NCBI RefSeq assembly: GCF_002099425.1
Contig: NW_018344001.1
Span: 6,911,501 to 6,975,500, forward strand
DNA length: 64,000 nucleotides
Direction: 5' to 3'
Origin: Phascolarctos cinereus
Lineage: Eukaryota > Chordata > Mammalia > Diprotodontia > Phascolarctidae
The notes under the pieces were generated by a model. That model was not told the DNA's origin and ran no database searches. It was given only the letters and a program-made list of their open reading frames with translations. The first letter of the stretch is position 1; every line of letters starts with the position of its first letter. A program made the translations under genes and the position numbers. This document shows, in pieces, positions 31,495-41,219 of the stretch.

Positions 31495-31620
31495 GTAGTA
31501 GCCTTCTGATGCTTCCCCAAAACCTATGGTTCCTGCACCCCAGGATATGATTCTTCCAAATTCAAGTATTCTGTGGGTCTACACTCCTAAAACTGTAGCT
31601 CACAAGCCCCCACCATTGTA
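31495..31620. other. Sequence possibly belonging to the LTR-like repeat B
   Basis: No independent feature. It may be the upstream part of the repeat that follows. Confidence 0.25.
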
Positions 31621-31624
31621 TTCA

Positions 31625-31830
31625 GCCTTCATAGTCAGCCAATTGACACAATTTACTAAAACAAAGGCATTTCCTTAAAATGGCGCAAGGGCAACAGTGG
31701 CTATAAAGCATTCTCCCCCAAACCCAAAGTGCTCTCTCCCACAAATATGCAATGTGTCAGTGGGAAGAACAGGCATCTACACAGAGCACAGTAGTAGAGA
31801 GGTATGTATGTGGAGAGGAATATTCACAGT
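31625..31830. mobile_element. LTR-like repeat, copy B (possible retroviral/LTR fossil)
   Basis: Same-orientation partner of copy A, about 1.16 kb downstream. It has the TATA-like 'tggctataaagcattctccc' and extends further right ('gcatctacacagagcacagt') than copy A. The pair flanks the pol fossil at 30929-31068 but may belong to another element. Confidence 0.42.
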
Positions 31831-31999
31831 AGAAACAATCCACACTTTCAGCATTGATGTCTTTCCTCTTCTTCTAGTGTCCTCATGTTGCTTTCTCCAG
31901 GCATCACATATCTGCTGGACAGCTCACTCTGCTGGACCCTCTAAGGCCTGCTCTCTCTACCAGGCTTTGTGTCTTCTATCAAGTGATTGCTCTCCCAGC

Positions 32000-32585
32000 T
32001 GTGGCCATTTTCATTGACTGTTCCCCTCTTCTGGAGCTCTCTCCTTCCTATCTCTTGCCTGGTTCTCTGGCCTCTTTCAAGTCTCAACTAACATCCCATG
32101 TTCTTCCCAAAGTCTCCCCAGCCCTCCCTAATCTTTGTGACTTCCCCCTGAGAGTATCCCCGACTTATCTTCATATATCTTGCTTGTCCATAGTTGCATG
32201 CTGGTTGGCTCCCCCATTAGACTGTGAGCTCCTTGAAGGCAAGGACCATGTTTTTGCTTTTCTTTGTATCCCCAGTGCTTTGTACAGTACCTAGCACGTT
32301 GTTGTTGTTCAGTCGTTTTAGTTGTGCCCCACTCTGCATGACCCAATTTGGGGTTTTCTTGGCAAAGATACCAGAGTGGTTTGTCATTTCCTTCTCCAGT
32401 TCATTTTACAGATGAGGAAACCAAGGCAAACATGGTTAAGTGACTTGCTCAGGGTCACTCAGAGTTAATAAGTGTCTGAGGCCAAATTTGAACTCAGGTC
32501 TTCCTGACTCCAGGCATAGCACTCTATCCACTCTGATACCTATCACATAGTAGGCACTTAATAAATGTTTATTGACTAACTTGCT
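32000..32585 (+). mobile_element. L2 LINE 3' end split by a MAR1-type SINE
   Basis: 'cattagactgtgagctcctt', 'tctttgtatccccagtgctt' and 'gtacagtacctagcac' run up to the SINE. 'acctatcacatagtaggcac' and 'ttaataaatgtttattgact' continue after it. Confidence 0.9.
32298..32537 (-). mobile_element. MAR1-type CORE-SINE, minus strand, with target-site duplication
   Basis: Reversed RTE-like tail 'gttgttgttcagtcgtttta', 'accagagtggtttgtcattt', core 'cagatgaggaaaccaaggca' and head remnant 'tatccactctgat'. The flanks ACCTAGCAC (32289-32297) and ACCTATCAC (32538-32546) are a 9-bp duplication of the L2 target, one mismatch apart. Confidence 0.92.
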
Positions 32586-32589
32586 TTGC

Positions 32590-33095
32590 TGAATGATGAC
32601 ATTGCTGAGGCAGGGTGGAGAAAAGAAAGAAAACCCCTTCCCCCAACCACCCCACTGTACTCTGGAAAAAAGTACAAAGGAAAAGTGAAAGAGTTCTCCC
32701 CTCGCAAGAGCTAGGTTCTTCCTCCATAACTAGGTCTGTTCTTTGCTATAGATGACCCATTTCTCAGAGCTTACTTGTATTTTTTTTAAGGCTCCCAGGT
32801 TATGGCTGATCCTTTGGCTAGCCAATAGCTAGCTTCCCCATATACTCATCCAGTTAAAGAGCATGTTCACACTTTTCTTCATATTCCCTTTACACTGACA
32901 AAATACAAAAGCCAAGGGAACCCATTTCTGGACCCTTTAGAAAAAGTAGATGCACCCACTCAAAGTCTACAAGGGACAAAGTTCAATCCTTCATTTCCTC
33001 TGTTACTTTCTCCTTACATACTGTGATTTTTTTTAAGGGGTAGAGGACGCTCAACACTCTGCTACATATACAAAACACACATGCATATACACATA
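32590..33095. other. No recognised feature
   Basis: Unique sequence with a short CA/TA-rich patch at 33065-33100. Confidence 0.35.
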
Positions 33096-33884
33096 TTTAT
33101 TGGGTAATTTTGAGAAGGGGAGCATTAGCAGCAAAGCAGTAAAGGCTTTAGGTAGGAGGCTTTGCTTGAGCTGAACTTTGACAGCTCAAGCTAGTTAGCT
33201 ACAGCTTCCAAGGTTGGAGGTGAGAAGGAAGGCATTCCAGGCATGGGGTGAGGAGAGGGGAAAGACAAGGCGACAGGCTATACAAATGGCACGTAAGTGG
33301 GGCATGGAATGTTGTGAGCAAAAAATAGCAAAGAGGCCACTTTGACAAGAATACAGAGTGTCTAAGGGAGAGTAATGTGTAGTGAGCCTGGCAAAGGTAA
33401 GCTGGAGCCCAGCTCTTAAGGGCTCTGGTGTCTCAGCATGAGAGTTTGTCTTTTATCCTGGAGACAATAGGGAGCCCCTACAGCTGGCTGAGCAGGAATG
33501 TGATATGCCTGGATTCAATGTCTAGGAAAAGCTCTTAGGTGGCTGTGGGGAGGATGGACTATAGAAGAGAGAGGCTAGGAGTAACAGGCTACTTCAGAGG
33601 CTTTGGCAATAGTCTGAGCAAGAGGTGTGAGCATCTGATCTCCAGTTCAGACCTAGTTACTTCTATGGATCAGGAGAATGAATTGTAGCTCTGAACCTGA
33701 GGGATGAGTTAGTGTTGCCTGTGACAGAACCAAGGAAATTAGGAACTAGAAACATGCAGTTATCTTGACAGAGATAGGGAAATTAGGAAGATGGTTGGTT
33801 TTGGGAAGAAAGATAATGATTTTGGACATTTTATAAAGAGACTTTATGACATCAACTGGAAATACCCAGTAAATAATTGATGAT

Positions 33885-34075
33885 GGAGAGAGAGAGAGAC
33901 AGAGAGACAGATTTATATACATACATACATACATACATATACGTGCGTATATATATATATGTGTGTGTATGTATATACATATATATCCATGCATTTGTAC
34001 ATGTATAGATACACATGTATTCATTCATCACGAGAGAGATACACATGTATAATGTTTATACATATTCATATATAC
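33885..34075. repeat. Microsatellite cluster (GA, CATA, TA/TG)
   Basis: GAGA run at 33886-33910, CATA units at 33918-33940, then TA/TG and GTAT-type sequence to 34075. Short ORFs here are repeat artefacts. Confidence 0.88.
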
Positions 34076-34078
34076 ATA

Positions 34079-34345
34079 CCTCAGTTTGACTGAGGCCTTA
34101 AAAAAAGGGGTCCTGTTAAGGATCTTCACTTGAAAAGGCCAAGGATACCCGCTGTATCCTGGGCCATCTCCAGTTGTCCTGATCTACATCTGGCCACTGG
34201 ACCCAGATGGCTCCAGAGGAGAAAGTGAGGCTGGTGACTTTGCACAGCCCTGCCTCACTTAAATCCAGTTCACTTGCACGTCATGGCATCACCTTCCTGA
34301 TGGCATGGTCCTCTTCAAGAATGAAGGACAAACAGCAGAAACACA
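34079..34345 (+). mobile_element. Unnamed SINE-like marsupial repeat, copy 2
   Basis: Longer copy of the element seen reversed at 3470-3628. It has a 5' part 'gactgaggccttaaaaaaag', shared centre 'tccagttgtcctgatctaca' and 'agatggctccagaggag', and end 'gaatgaaggacaaacagcag'. It lies in the L2 backbone next to expanded microsatellites. Confidence 0.68.
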
Positions 34346-34349
34346 TGCA

Positions 34350-34358
34350 TATATATGC

Positions 34359-34395
<37 letters not shown>

Positions 34396-34431
34396 TATAT
34401 ATAATGTATGTACACATACATGTATGCGTAC

Positions 34432-34506
<75 letters not shown>

Positions 34507-34512
34507 AGAGAG
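34350..34512. repeat. Compound microsatellite (AT)n-(AC/AT)n-(GA)n
   Basis: (AT)n at 34357-34402 followed by a (GA)n run of more than 30 units at about 34435-34500. It probably seeded on the A-rich end of the preceding SINE-like element. Confidence 0.95.
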
Positions 34513-34785
34513 ATCTGCAAATTCTCAGCATAAGGATAATTGATTCCAATGAATAACAGAGGATGTAGAGGGAGGGAGGAAGACCCAAGATAGAATCCTG
34601 TGGTACACTCACAGTTAGAGGATGAGACAGAAGGATCAAGAAAAGGAGAATGAGGAGTGTCCAGACAAGTAGGGGGAGAACCCAAAGTGAGGAGCGTCTT
34701 GAAAACAGAGAGGAGAGAGTATCTGGGAAGACAGAGTGGACAACAGTGTCAAATGCTGCAGAGGTCAAGGAGGATGAGTTCAGTT

Positions 34786-34866
34786 AAACCAAATGAAGAA
34801 GCATCTATTAAGTGCCTACTAAATGCCAGGCACTATGCCAAGACACTGAGATGGGGACTGGGATGG
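34786..34866 (-). mobile_element. Short L2 3' end inserted in L2, minus strand
   Basis: 'gcatctattaagtgcctact' and 'atgccaggcactatgcca' appear between two adjacent backbone segments. Confidence 0.65.
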
Positions 34867-34920
34867 GAAAAGTTGATTGGATTTGGATATTTAGATAACT
34901 AGAGAGAGCAGTTTGGGGTG

Positions 34921-35060
34921 ATTTCTAATTATTTCCTCCAATAGGACATAGGTTCCTCAGGAATAGGGACTTTTCTTCATTTTTTGCCTCTGTATATCCA
35001 ACGCTGATCGCCATGCCTGACACAGCACAGAAGCTTAGTAAATAAATATTGATTGATTAG
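34921..35060 (+). mobile_element. L2 3' end inserted in the minus-strand L2
   Basis: 'aggacataggttcctcagga' and 'taaataaatattgattgatt' are in plus orientation, opposite to the backbone that resumes at 35062. Confidence 0.72.
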
Positions 35061-35135
35061 TAGAGTGAGGAAGTCACAAGCCAGATTTCAACGGATTGAA
35101 AAGTGAGTAAGAAAAGACGGAGTAAAAGCAAGGAA

Positions 35136-35515
35136 ATGTCCATCTAAGCCACATCCATTCAGACCATCACGTCTACTTCCTCCCCACTCAAGAAAATTGT
35201 ACTCTGCCCCTGGGCATACACCCGATTTTATTAGGACAGCTCTGACCTTATCATCCTGGACTCTGGGCCTCCTCAGCACTTCCTTGACACATGCAGACAT
35301 GCCATTGAGATGATCCCCTCTCTCCTCTCCAGTTTTCCAGCTCTCCTTTATGTTCTATCTTGTTTCATTACGATGTAATCACCTAGAATGTCTTTACTTG
35401 TGCCCTCAGCATTTAGCACAGTACCTGGTCCAAAGTAAGTACTTCATAAATACTCTTTCATATTTCTTTCTATCATCTATTTATCTCTCTATCTACCTAT
35501 GAAATTAAAACATTT
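35136..35515 (+). mobile_element. L2 3' end, longer, inserted in the minus-strand L2
   Basis: 'tgttctatcttgtttcatta', 'gcatttagcacagtacctgg' and 'agtacttcataaatactctt' in plus order, followed by a CTAT-rich tail. The backbone resumes at about 35516. Confidence 0.72.
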
Positions 35516-35589
35516 TTTTCTAGGAGTTTGGCTGGGAAAAAGAGGAGAGATGATGGTTAGTGAATAACAGAATAGAGATTGCTGGACCC

Positions 35590-36200
35590 AACAGTGCCCA
35601 GGAGGCCACGCTTTCCTGTGCCACAAACCAGCATGGGCTTTTCCCACAGATTAACTTCAGCAGAGAAGACTTACATCATATGAGAGAAAGAGCTTCTTGC
35701 AATATTGGCTGCCTTTGAGGTGTGGAAACACCATCTTGAGAAAACTCAGCATCCCATCATCTGCTATACCAGCCATAAAAACCTAAAGCACCTTTACACC
35801 ACCCCTCAGCTCAACTCACATCTAATCATCTGGGTATGACTTCTTTTTTAGCAAGTTTAACTTTCTCATCTCCGGCGTTCTAGAACACCACAACCAGCTG
35901 GTAGATGAAATGCCAAGGAAACTGGAATGGATCAGGTGGATCAGGTATCTTAACAGGCAACTCTGGAAGAAGGAAGGAAAGGTCCTTTCTCCCATCGAAT
36001 ACATCCCATCTATCAATCCACCAGAAAACCCTGGCCTGCCTAGCCATAACACTATCTGCCCTGCCACTGCCCCAATTCTTTCCACTTGGAAAATCAACCA
36101 TCTAGCCCAGACCTCCAGAGAACATGCCTCCTCCCCAACCGTGGAGGTATCCATCTGCTCTTCTAGGGAAAGCTGCCCTGGTGCTAAGCTGTCCTAACTG
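35590..36200 (+). mobile_element. Ty3/gypsy-like retrotransposon fossil, RNase H region
   Basis: A short frame near 35685-35780 reads ELLAILAAFEVWKHHLE followed by HPIICYTSHKNLKHL. This is the RNase H signature of Ty3/gypsy (sushi/Metaviridae-type) pol, where family members read ELLAI..AFE.W.H.LEG...HP..V.TDHKNLEYL. Homology fades to the right. The copy is broken in several places and truncated; it looks ancient. No long reading frame, protease or integrase was recognised. Confidence 0.72.
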
Positions 36201-37270
36201 GTCCCATACTATCACATTCCATCAAGCCATCCAGTAGGACACCAAATTCTTCCCAGCATGGGCATCTGGCCATCTGCCTTGTTTTTGTAGGCATATCACC
36301 TGTACCTCAAATCTCTAATGTTTCTACCTTTTGCTTTTGTTCTGAGAACCATAATCAAATCAGTACTGCCATTGGAATACGGCAACTGACTGCCCCATGA
36401 ATTTACTCCCAATCCCAATGGATTCCCCAGACCCAAACTGCTTTTCCTGGTAAATAACAGTCCCATATGTGTTTATCCCTCTATTAGAAAGTAAGATTCT
36501 CAAAATGTCTCACTTAAAAACATTTTATCCCAGTATCTAGCAAAGTGAGTATCTTGTATATACTATGTGTTTAAAAAGTGGTTTCACTAGTTCATTCTCC
36601 TGTCATTGGAAAGGTGAAGGGTTATGGACGTGCAATATTCCATACATTGTCAGATATGGTTGCCATGCCAGCTGGTTTTATTTAACTATCTCCCCCTTAT
36701 TATGAAGGAAAGATCACTGAAGATGGGGATGAGGGTGGGATGCTGTTACCGTCTGAAATCACTATGATATAAAAACAAAGGCCATCAATACAGCTTTACA
36801 AAGAAAGATGAGAAAGTCAATGCAAAGTCAAGAACAAACTAAAGCATACCTGCTGGCTCTCCTGTCGACCATGAACATTTCAGCTGCTCAGCCTTAGTCA
36901 AATCTTTTAGAAATGGTCTATGAGCAACAGGCAAGGATGCTTTTGCCTAGGCCCTCTTGCCTTTTGCTCTTATTCTGAGAATCACAATCAAATAAGTGCC
37001 ACTGATACTAGAAGGAATATGGTAACTGACTGCCCCATGAATTTATTCCCAATCCCAGCAGTGGACGTAGAATCCATACCCAAAGAAGTTGGGCAGACTC
37101 GCCCAGTTTTCTGTATCTCTATTCACACATATTTCTCTTCTGCGAGGAATCTATATATCTCCCTGTAAAGATCTAATAAAAATTGCCTCCTGCTTTTGCC
37201 ATTGAACGCTACTGATTGTCCGTGTGGACTTTTCCAAAATCTTACCTGCCTTCCCTGGGAATTGGAGTGA
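36200..37270. other. Possible distal part of the LTR-retrotransposon fossil, with an internal direct repeat
   Basis: Segments 36325-36430 and 36940-37055 are about 80% alike by eye in the same orientation (both contain 'aactgactgccccatgaatt'). An AATAAA lies at 37175-37180, and an LTR-end-like stretch follows ('ttgtccgtgtggac'). Whether this belongs to the Ty3-like fossil or to a separate LTR element cannot be decided here. A weak L2-like end is possible at 36470-36590. Confidence 0.35.
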
Positions 37271-37274
37271 TCAT

Positions 37275-37555
37275 CTAAGCAACCCTAAATCTGATGGTCT
37301 ACCCATTCATCCAATGAATATGTCTGAGCCCAAATCCCTGTGAAGTAGCCAGCAGGCTTCAGATCACCACCAACTTTCATCTGACCCCAGGTGGTGGTGA
37401 TGATGGACTTGGTTGTAGACCTGCTCCCATTCTGGGGCCTTGATGCAATCTTGGCAGTGGTGTTAACCCACACTGAGTTAGCTCACTCTCTCTTCATTCT
37501 GGATTATCCATATCTTGCAAAGCTTCCTACCTCTTTCTGAAATAAATTTTTACTG
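37275..37555. other. No recognised feature
   Basis: Unique sequence with a GGTGGTGATGATGG patch. No gene evidence. Confidence 0.3.
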
Positions 37556-37559
37556 AAGC

Positions 37560-37730
37560 AAGGATCTAAGAGGTAACATATTCCAACCCCTATAGTTTCA
37601 TAGATTAAGAAACTGAGAGCCAAGTTGGTAAATGACTTGACTAATGTCTTGCAAGTAATGAGCTTGAAATTTGAACCCAGGTCCTTGACTCTACATATAG
37701 GGCTCTTTTCACTGGACTGGCTTTCCACAT
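37560..37730 (-). mobile_element. CORE-SINE with L3-like tail, minus strand
   Basis: 'catagattaagaaactgaga', 'gtaaatgacttgactaatgt' and 'gaaatttgaacccaggtcct' in reversed order. Confidence 0.75.
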
Positions 37731-37781
37731 CATCTCTAACAGAGTCCCCATGATATAGTTTAGACTCCACTAATGATGAGG

Positions 37782-37855
37782 AAGGGGGGGGAAGGGAGGG
37801 GAGGGAAGAAGAGGAGGGAAGGGGAAAGAGAGAGGGGGAGGAGGATAGGGAGGGA
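37782..37855. repeat. Purine-rich low-complexity tract
   Basis: G/A-only sequence of about 70 bases without a fixed unit. Confidence 0.85.
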
Positions 37856-37859
37856 TTGA

Positions 37860-38335
37860 TTGAAACTGAAGCTGTGTCCTCGGCCTAGTTCTTAGAATCA
37901 GTTCACTTCCCATCCTCTTCCTCTGGGGACTCTAGGTTTGATCCTTTGTTTGCTTTCTTGGACCACACCCTTTCTTCCTCACTGTGTTTCTCTCCTATAG
38001 CAACCTGCTAATTACTGTAAATCTCCAATGCGGCTGACTCAATTACTCACTACCATACCTCAGTCTCTACCCTTGTCCCCATGGATAGTGACCAAAGATA
38101 GCCATCAGTCAAGGAAGCTGATATCTGGAGTGAGGAAAATAGGCAAGATGGTAGCTCTGATTGACAGGGAGAATGCAGAGATAATGTTCAAACATTTTTC
38201 GTTATAGGGTTTTTCCAAGGAAGGAGTTTGTAAATTAGGGAATACTTGTTCTCTTCAAACTAGTCTGTCTGTGTCCCAGCTAAGCCATTCTCCTTGCCAG
38301 CTCCTAAAAAAAAATCTGCTTTATTCCCATCTTCA
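37860..38335. other. No recognised feature
   Basis: Unique sequence, no exon or repeat supported. Confidence 0.35.
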
Positions 38336-38339
38336 TACT

Positions 38340-38650
38340 AGTACTATTCCTCTGTCCCTCTTGGATAGAATGCTTTTTGTCCTTTCCATCAATCCAAATC
38401 ACACACTTCTTTCAAAGATCAGATCAGGGCACTTTTCCATTAATACTTCCTTAATCAATCACATTTCCCAATGGTCTATAGTGATTCCCCTTACCTGAAA
38501 TATCATCCTCACCTATTTACACAGACCATTATGACACATCACCACACAGTTATTGCTTCTCTGACTTAGAATTATTCTTCTCAGGCTTTATGAGTTTATA
38601 TTTTATCTTCCCAATTAGATTTTAAACTCTGGAGTCACAAGGTCCTGAGC
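38340..38650 (+). mobile_element. L2 LINE 3' region
   Basis: 'tagaatgctttttgtccttt', 'ctttcaaagatcagatcagg' and 'cccaattagattttaaactc' follow L2 order. The terminal part is missing. Confidence 0.62.
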
Positions 38651-38654
38651 TGAA

Positions 38655-38735
38655 GTGTTTTCAATCATTTTTCAGTCTTGTCTAACTCGTTGTGACCCCA
38701 CTTGGCTTTCTTGGCAAAGATATTGCATATTACCA
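38655..38735 (-). mobile_element. MAR1-type SINE tail, minus strand
   Basis: 'tcagtcttgtctaactcgtt' and 'ttggctttcttggcaaagat' are the reversed MAR1 tail. The tRNA-related part is missing. Confidence 0.65.
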
Positions 38736-38829
38736 TGCAAGTAAGTAACTCCCAAGTAATTTCAAGAGTGAGAGGATACTATTAACAGAGAGTATCAGGA
38801 AAGTACTCTGTTAGGGAGTGCTCCACATG

Positions 38830-39300
38830 CAAAGCATCTGAATCTGTATTTTAAAGGAGGCCAATGAATTACTGGCAGAAGGAAGGAGGGGGGACATTCT
38901 CAACATGTGAGACCACTTAGACAATGGCATGAGGACAGGAGGATGAGATATCCCATATGAAGAAGAGTTAGAAGGTCAGTCTGACTGGCTTGGAGGGTGG
39001 GTAAAAGGTTTGAAGACCAGGATGTTAATTGGGAGACAAATTGTAAAAGAAAAAAAAAAGTTTAGCATATCAGACTGTATTTTCACTTAGAGACAACAAG
39101 AGAGTCAATGAAGATATTTGAGCATGGGAAAGTGGAATATTCAGAAACAAAACCCATCTATAACTTGTATTGGGTGGGGGGATGGGATCACGGGAGCCCT
39201 GATGAATCTCCTTATAAATATGAAGAGATTTCAGTGCATAGACCTTTGTTAAAAGGGAGCACCTCTCAGGAAGCTAGGTACTCACCCTAGGTTAGAGATC
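38830..39300 (-). mobile_element. L2 LINE internal region, minus strand
   Basis: 'ctgtattttaaaggaggcca', 'acaatggcatgaggacagga', 'gaaggtcagtctgactggct' and 'gacaacaagagagtcaatga' parallel the backbone at 33110-33500 in order. Identification is weaker beyond about 39170. Confidence 0.65.
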
Positions 39301-39302
39301 AG

Positions 39303-39440
39303 ACAAAGCATTTATTAAGTTTTATTATGTGTTGGAAATTATGCTGAGCATCAGTAATACCAATACAGGCAAAAAGGGAAGCAGCTTCTGCTCTCTAGAC
39401 ACTTCCATTCCAAGGGAGAGGGTAGAACACGTAAAAGGAA
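39303..39440 (-). mobile_element. L2 LINE 3' end, minus strand
   Basis: 'acaaagcatttattaagttt', 'ggaaattatgctgagcatca' and 'tgctctctagacacttccat' in reversed L2 3' order. Confidence 0.7.
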
Positions 39441-39479
39441 AGAAGGGGAAGGTACCCACTTGGAGAGAAAACTCAACCC

Positions 39480-39797
39480 TAAGCATCCCCCATTACAAAC
39501 CAGTGACACTGGTTTCTTTGCTCTTCCTCCACCAAGGAACTCCATCCCCTTAATCCTGGCCCCCTTCAAGTCCTAGCTAAAATCCTATGTCCTCCTGGGA
39601 GCCCTTCCCAATCCCACTTAATTTGAATGTTTTCCCTCTGTGATTATATCCTACTTAACCTGTATATAGCTTGACTGTATGAAGGTGTTTGCATGTTCCA
39701 TTAGTCAGTGAGCTCTTATGTATTCTCAGCTTAGCACAGTGCTCAGCACTTGGTAGGTGCTTAACAAATGTTTTTTGACTGATTGATTGACTGAAGG
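39480..39797 (+). mobile_element. L2 LINE 3' end
   Basis: 'cttcaagtcctagctaaaat', 'tgggagcccttcccaatccc', 'gcttagcacagtgctcagca' and 'ttttttgactgattgattga' follow one another as in a complete L2 3' UTR. Confidence 0.87.
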
Positions 39798-39804
39798 CTT
39801 ATGG

Positions 39805-39945
39805 TCTCAGAGAGCTGTCCAAGGTTCAGAGAGGTTTGACGATTTGCCGGTGCCTATACAGCCAGTAGGTTTCAGAGACAGAATTTGAAACCAAGTATTC
39901 ATTGATTCCAAGACCAGCATGCCATTCATAGGCCAAACTATAGCT
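39805..39945 (-). mobile_element. MIR-like CORE-SINE, minus strand
   Basis: 'aaggttcagagaggtttgac', 'gacagaatttgaaaccaagt' and 'ccattcataggccaaac' in reversed order. Confidence 0.6.
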
Positions 39946-39949
39946 TTTT

Positions 39950-40434
39950 ACAAATAAATAAAAATCCAGCTCAATTTTTTTATAAAAGGTTTCCTTGTTC
40001 TTATCACGCACAACTTAAAAATTATAGCTTCCCTTGTCCTAAATAATATTAATCCTTGTCCAGATCACAAATAACAGCAGAGAAGGGGAAAGCCACAAAG
40101 GGAGAAGCACACAATGACATATTGAGTAATTGTCACGTCTGTTTCTTGGCGACATATTAGGCATGTCACTGTCTAGAAGTCATCCTGCTTTTGGTCTCAG
40201 AATGTCAGTCCGACTTCTCTAGGGCAGAAAAGAACAACAGTGATCAGTGGCTGTCTTTTCTACATTAAAGGCTTAATTTTCTTCAGTCAATTGTCTTTAC
40301 TGAACCCTGAAAAGGGTACAGAGCAGACATGGCTATGCCTAACAGGCCCAGTGCATATTTGATGACAGGACGTTAACCTTGCTCCCTGTCTTGGGTCATT
40401 TTTTTCTGATGCTTGATGACCTCGATGGGAAAAG

Positions 40435-40435
<1 letters not shown>
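39950..40435. other. No recognised feature
   Basis: Unique sequence. Confidence 0.35.
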
Positions 40436-40438
<3 letters not shown>

Positions 40439-40520
<82 letters not shown>

Positions 40521-40665
40521 AAGAAAGAATTGGAAAAAGAGAGGGAGAAAAGGGAAGAGGAAAGGAGAGAGGGGGAGAGGGATGGAGAGAGGGGAGAGAA
40601 GGAAAGAGGGGGGGAGAGGAGTAGAGGGGGAGAGAGGGGAAGAGAGAGAGAGACAGCTCCCAGAA
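40439..40665. repeat. Compound microsatellite (TG)n(AG)n plus purine-rich tract
   Basis: TG repeats 40439-40472, AG repeats 40472-40518, then more than 140 bases of G/A-only sequence. The 132- and 134-codon ORFs across it are repeat artefacts. Confidence 0.95.
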
Positions 40666-40864
40666 ATGAAATGAGAGATTTTATAAATCACTCGCTGTCT
40701 GCCCTTTGTAGATTCTATCAGAAATCAGTGCCACCCCAAAAAGTCACTGAACTCACTGAAACTGACACGTTCAAGAGGCAAGAGCTTTTCCAGAATTCAA
40801 GCTATTCATGAAACAGATTGTGCTGAAAAGTCCCTTTAAATTCCTTGCACCAAAGCCGGCAGGA

Positions 40865-41180
40865 CAGAGCCAGTGCTCTGGACTTGGGTCTGGTGAACCT
40901 AGTTTGAACCCCTCTGCTGAAAGCGAGTAGCCCCGTGACTCTGAGCCAGTCACTTCAGCACTTTCAACTTCACTTTCTCCATTTGTAAAATGGGAGGAAT
41001 TCTAGCACCTGCTTTACAAGCTCGTTCTGAGGATCAGTTTAAGTCAACTCAACAAGTATTCATTCGGTGCCTACCTTGAACCCAGCACAGCACGAGACCA
41101 AGGCAGGCGAAGGGATAGTAAGATCAACCAAATGAGATAATTTTCAAGCCTTCAAATGTGTAGCAGATACTACCTATCAT
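40865..41180 (+). mobile_element. CORE-SINE interrupted by an L2-like piece
   Basis: 'gagccagtgctctggacttg', 'atttgtaaaatgggaggaat' and 'tctgaggatcagttt' run to 41042. The expected continuation 'aaatgagataattttcaagc' appears only at 41129. Between lies an L2 3'-end-like segment (41043-41128, minus: 'caacaagtattcattcggtg'). Confidence 0.7.
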
Positions 41181-41219
41181 CACTTATTTGGGACGATGGG
41201 CCTAGAGGGGCCCTCACAT

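Larger units (their letters stand above)
33100..35580 (-). mobile_element. Long L2 LINE, minus strand, with multiple insertions
   Basis: Backbone pieces follow the reversed L2 order: 33110-33885 ('gcattccaggcatggggtga', 'ggagacaatagggagcccct'), 34513-34785 ('tcctgtggtacactcacagt', 'cagtgtcaaatgctgcagag'), 34868-34920 ('gagagagcagtttggggtga'), 35062-35135 ('gtgaggaagtcacaagccag') and 35516-35580 ('tctaggagtttggctggg'). The gaps hold microsatellites, a SINE-like element and three other L2 3' ends. The ORF2 frame is decayed. Confidence 0.8.

Noticed and set aside
34281-34768. Overlapping 111- and 134-codon minus ORFs
   Set aside because: They cross (AT)n and (GA)n tracts and a SINE-like element. 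Leu/Ser repeats are artefacts.
40287-40811. 132- and 134-codon ORFs with Cys-Val and Arg-Glu repeats
   Set aside because: Products of the TG/AG compound microsatellite and the purine tract.
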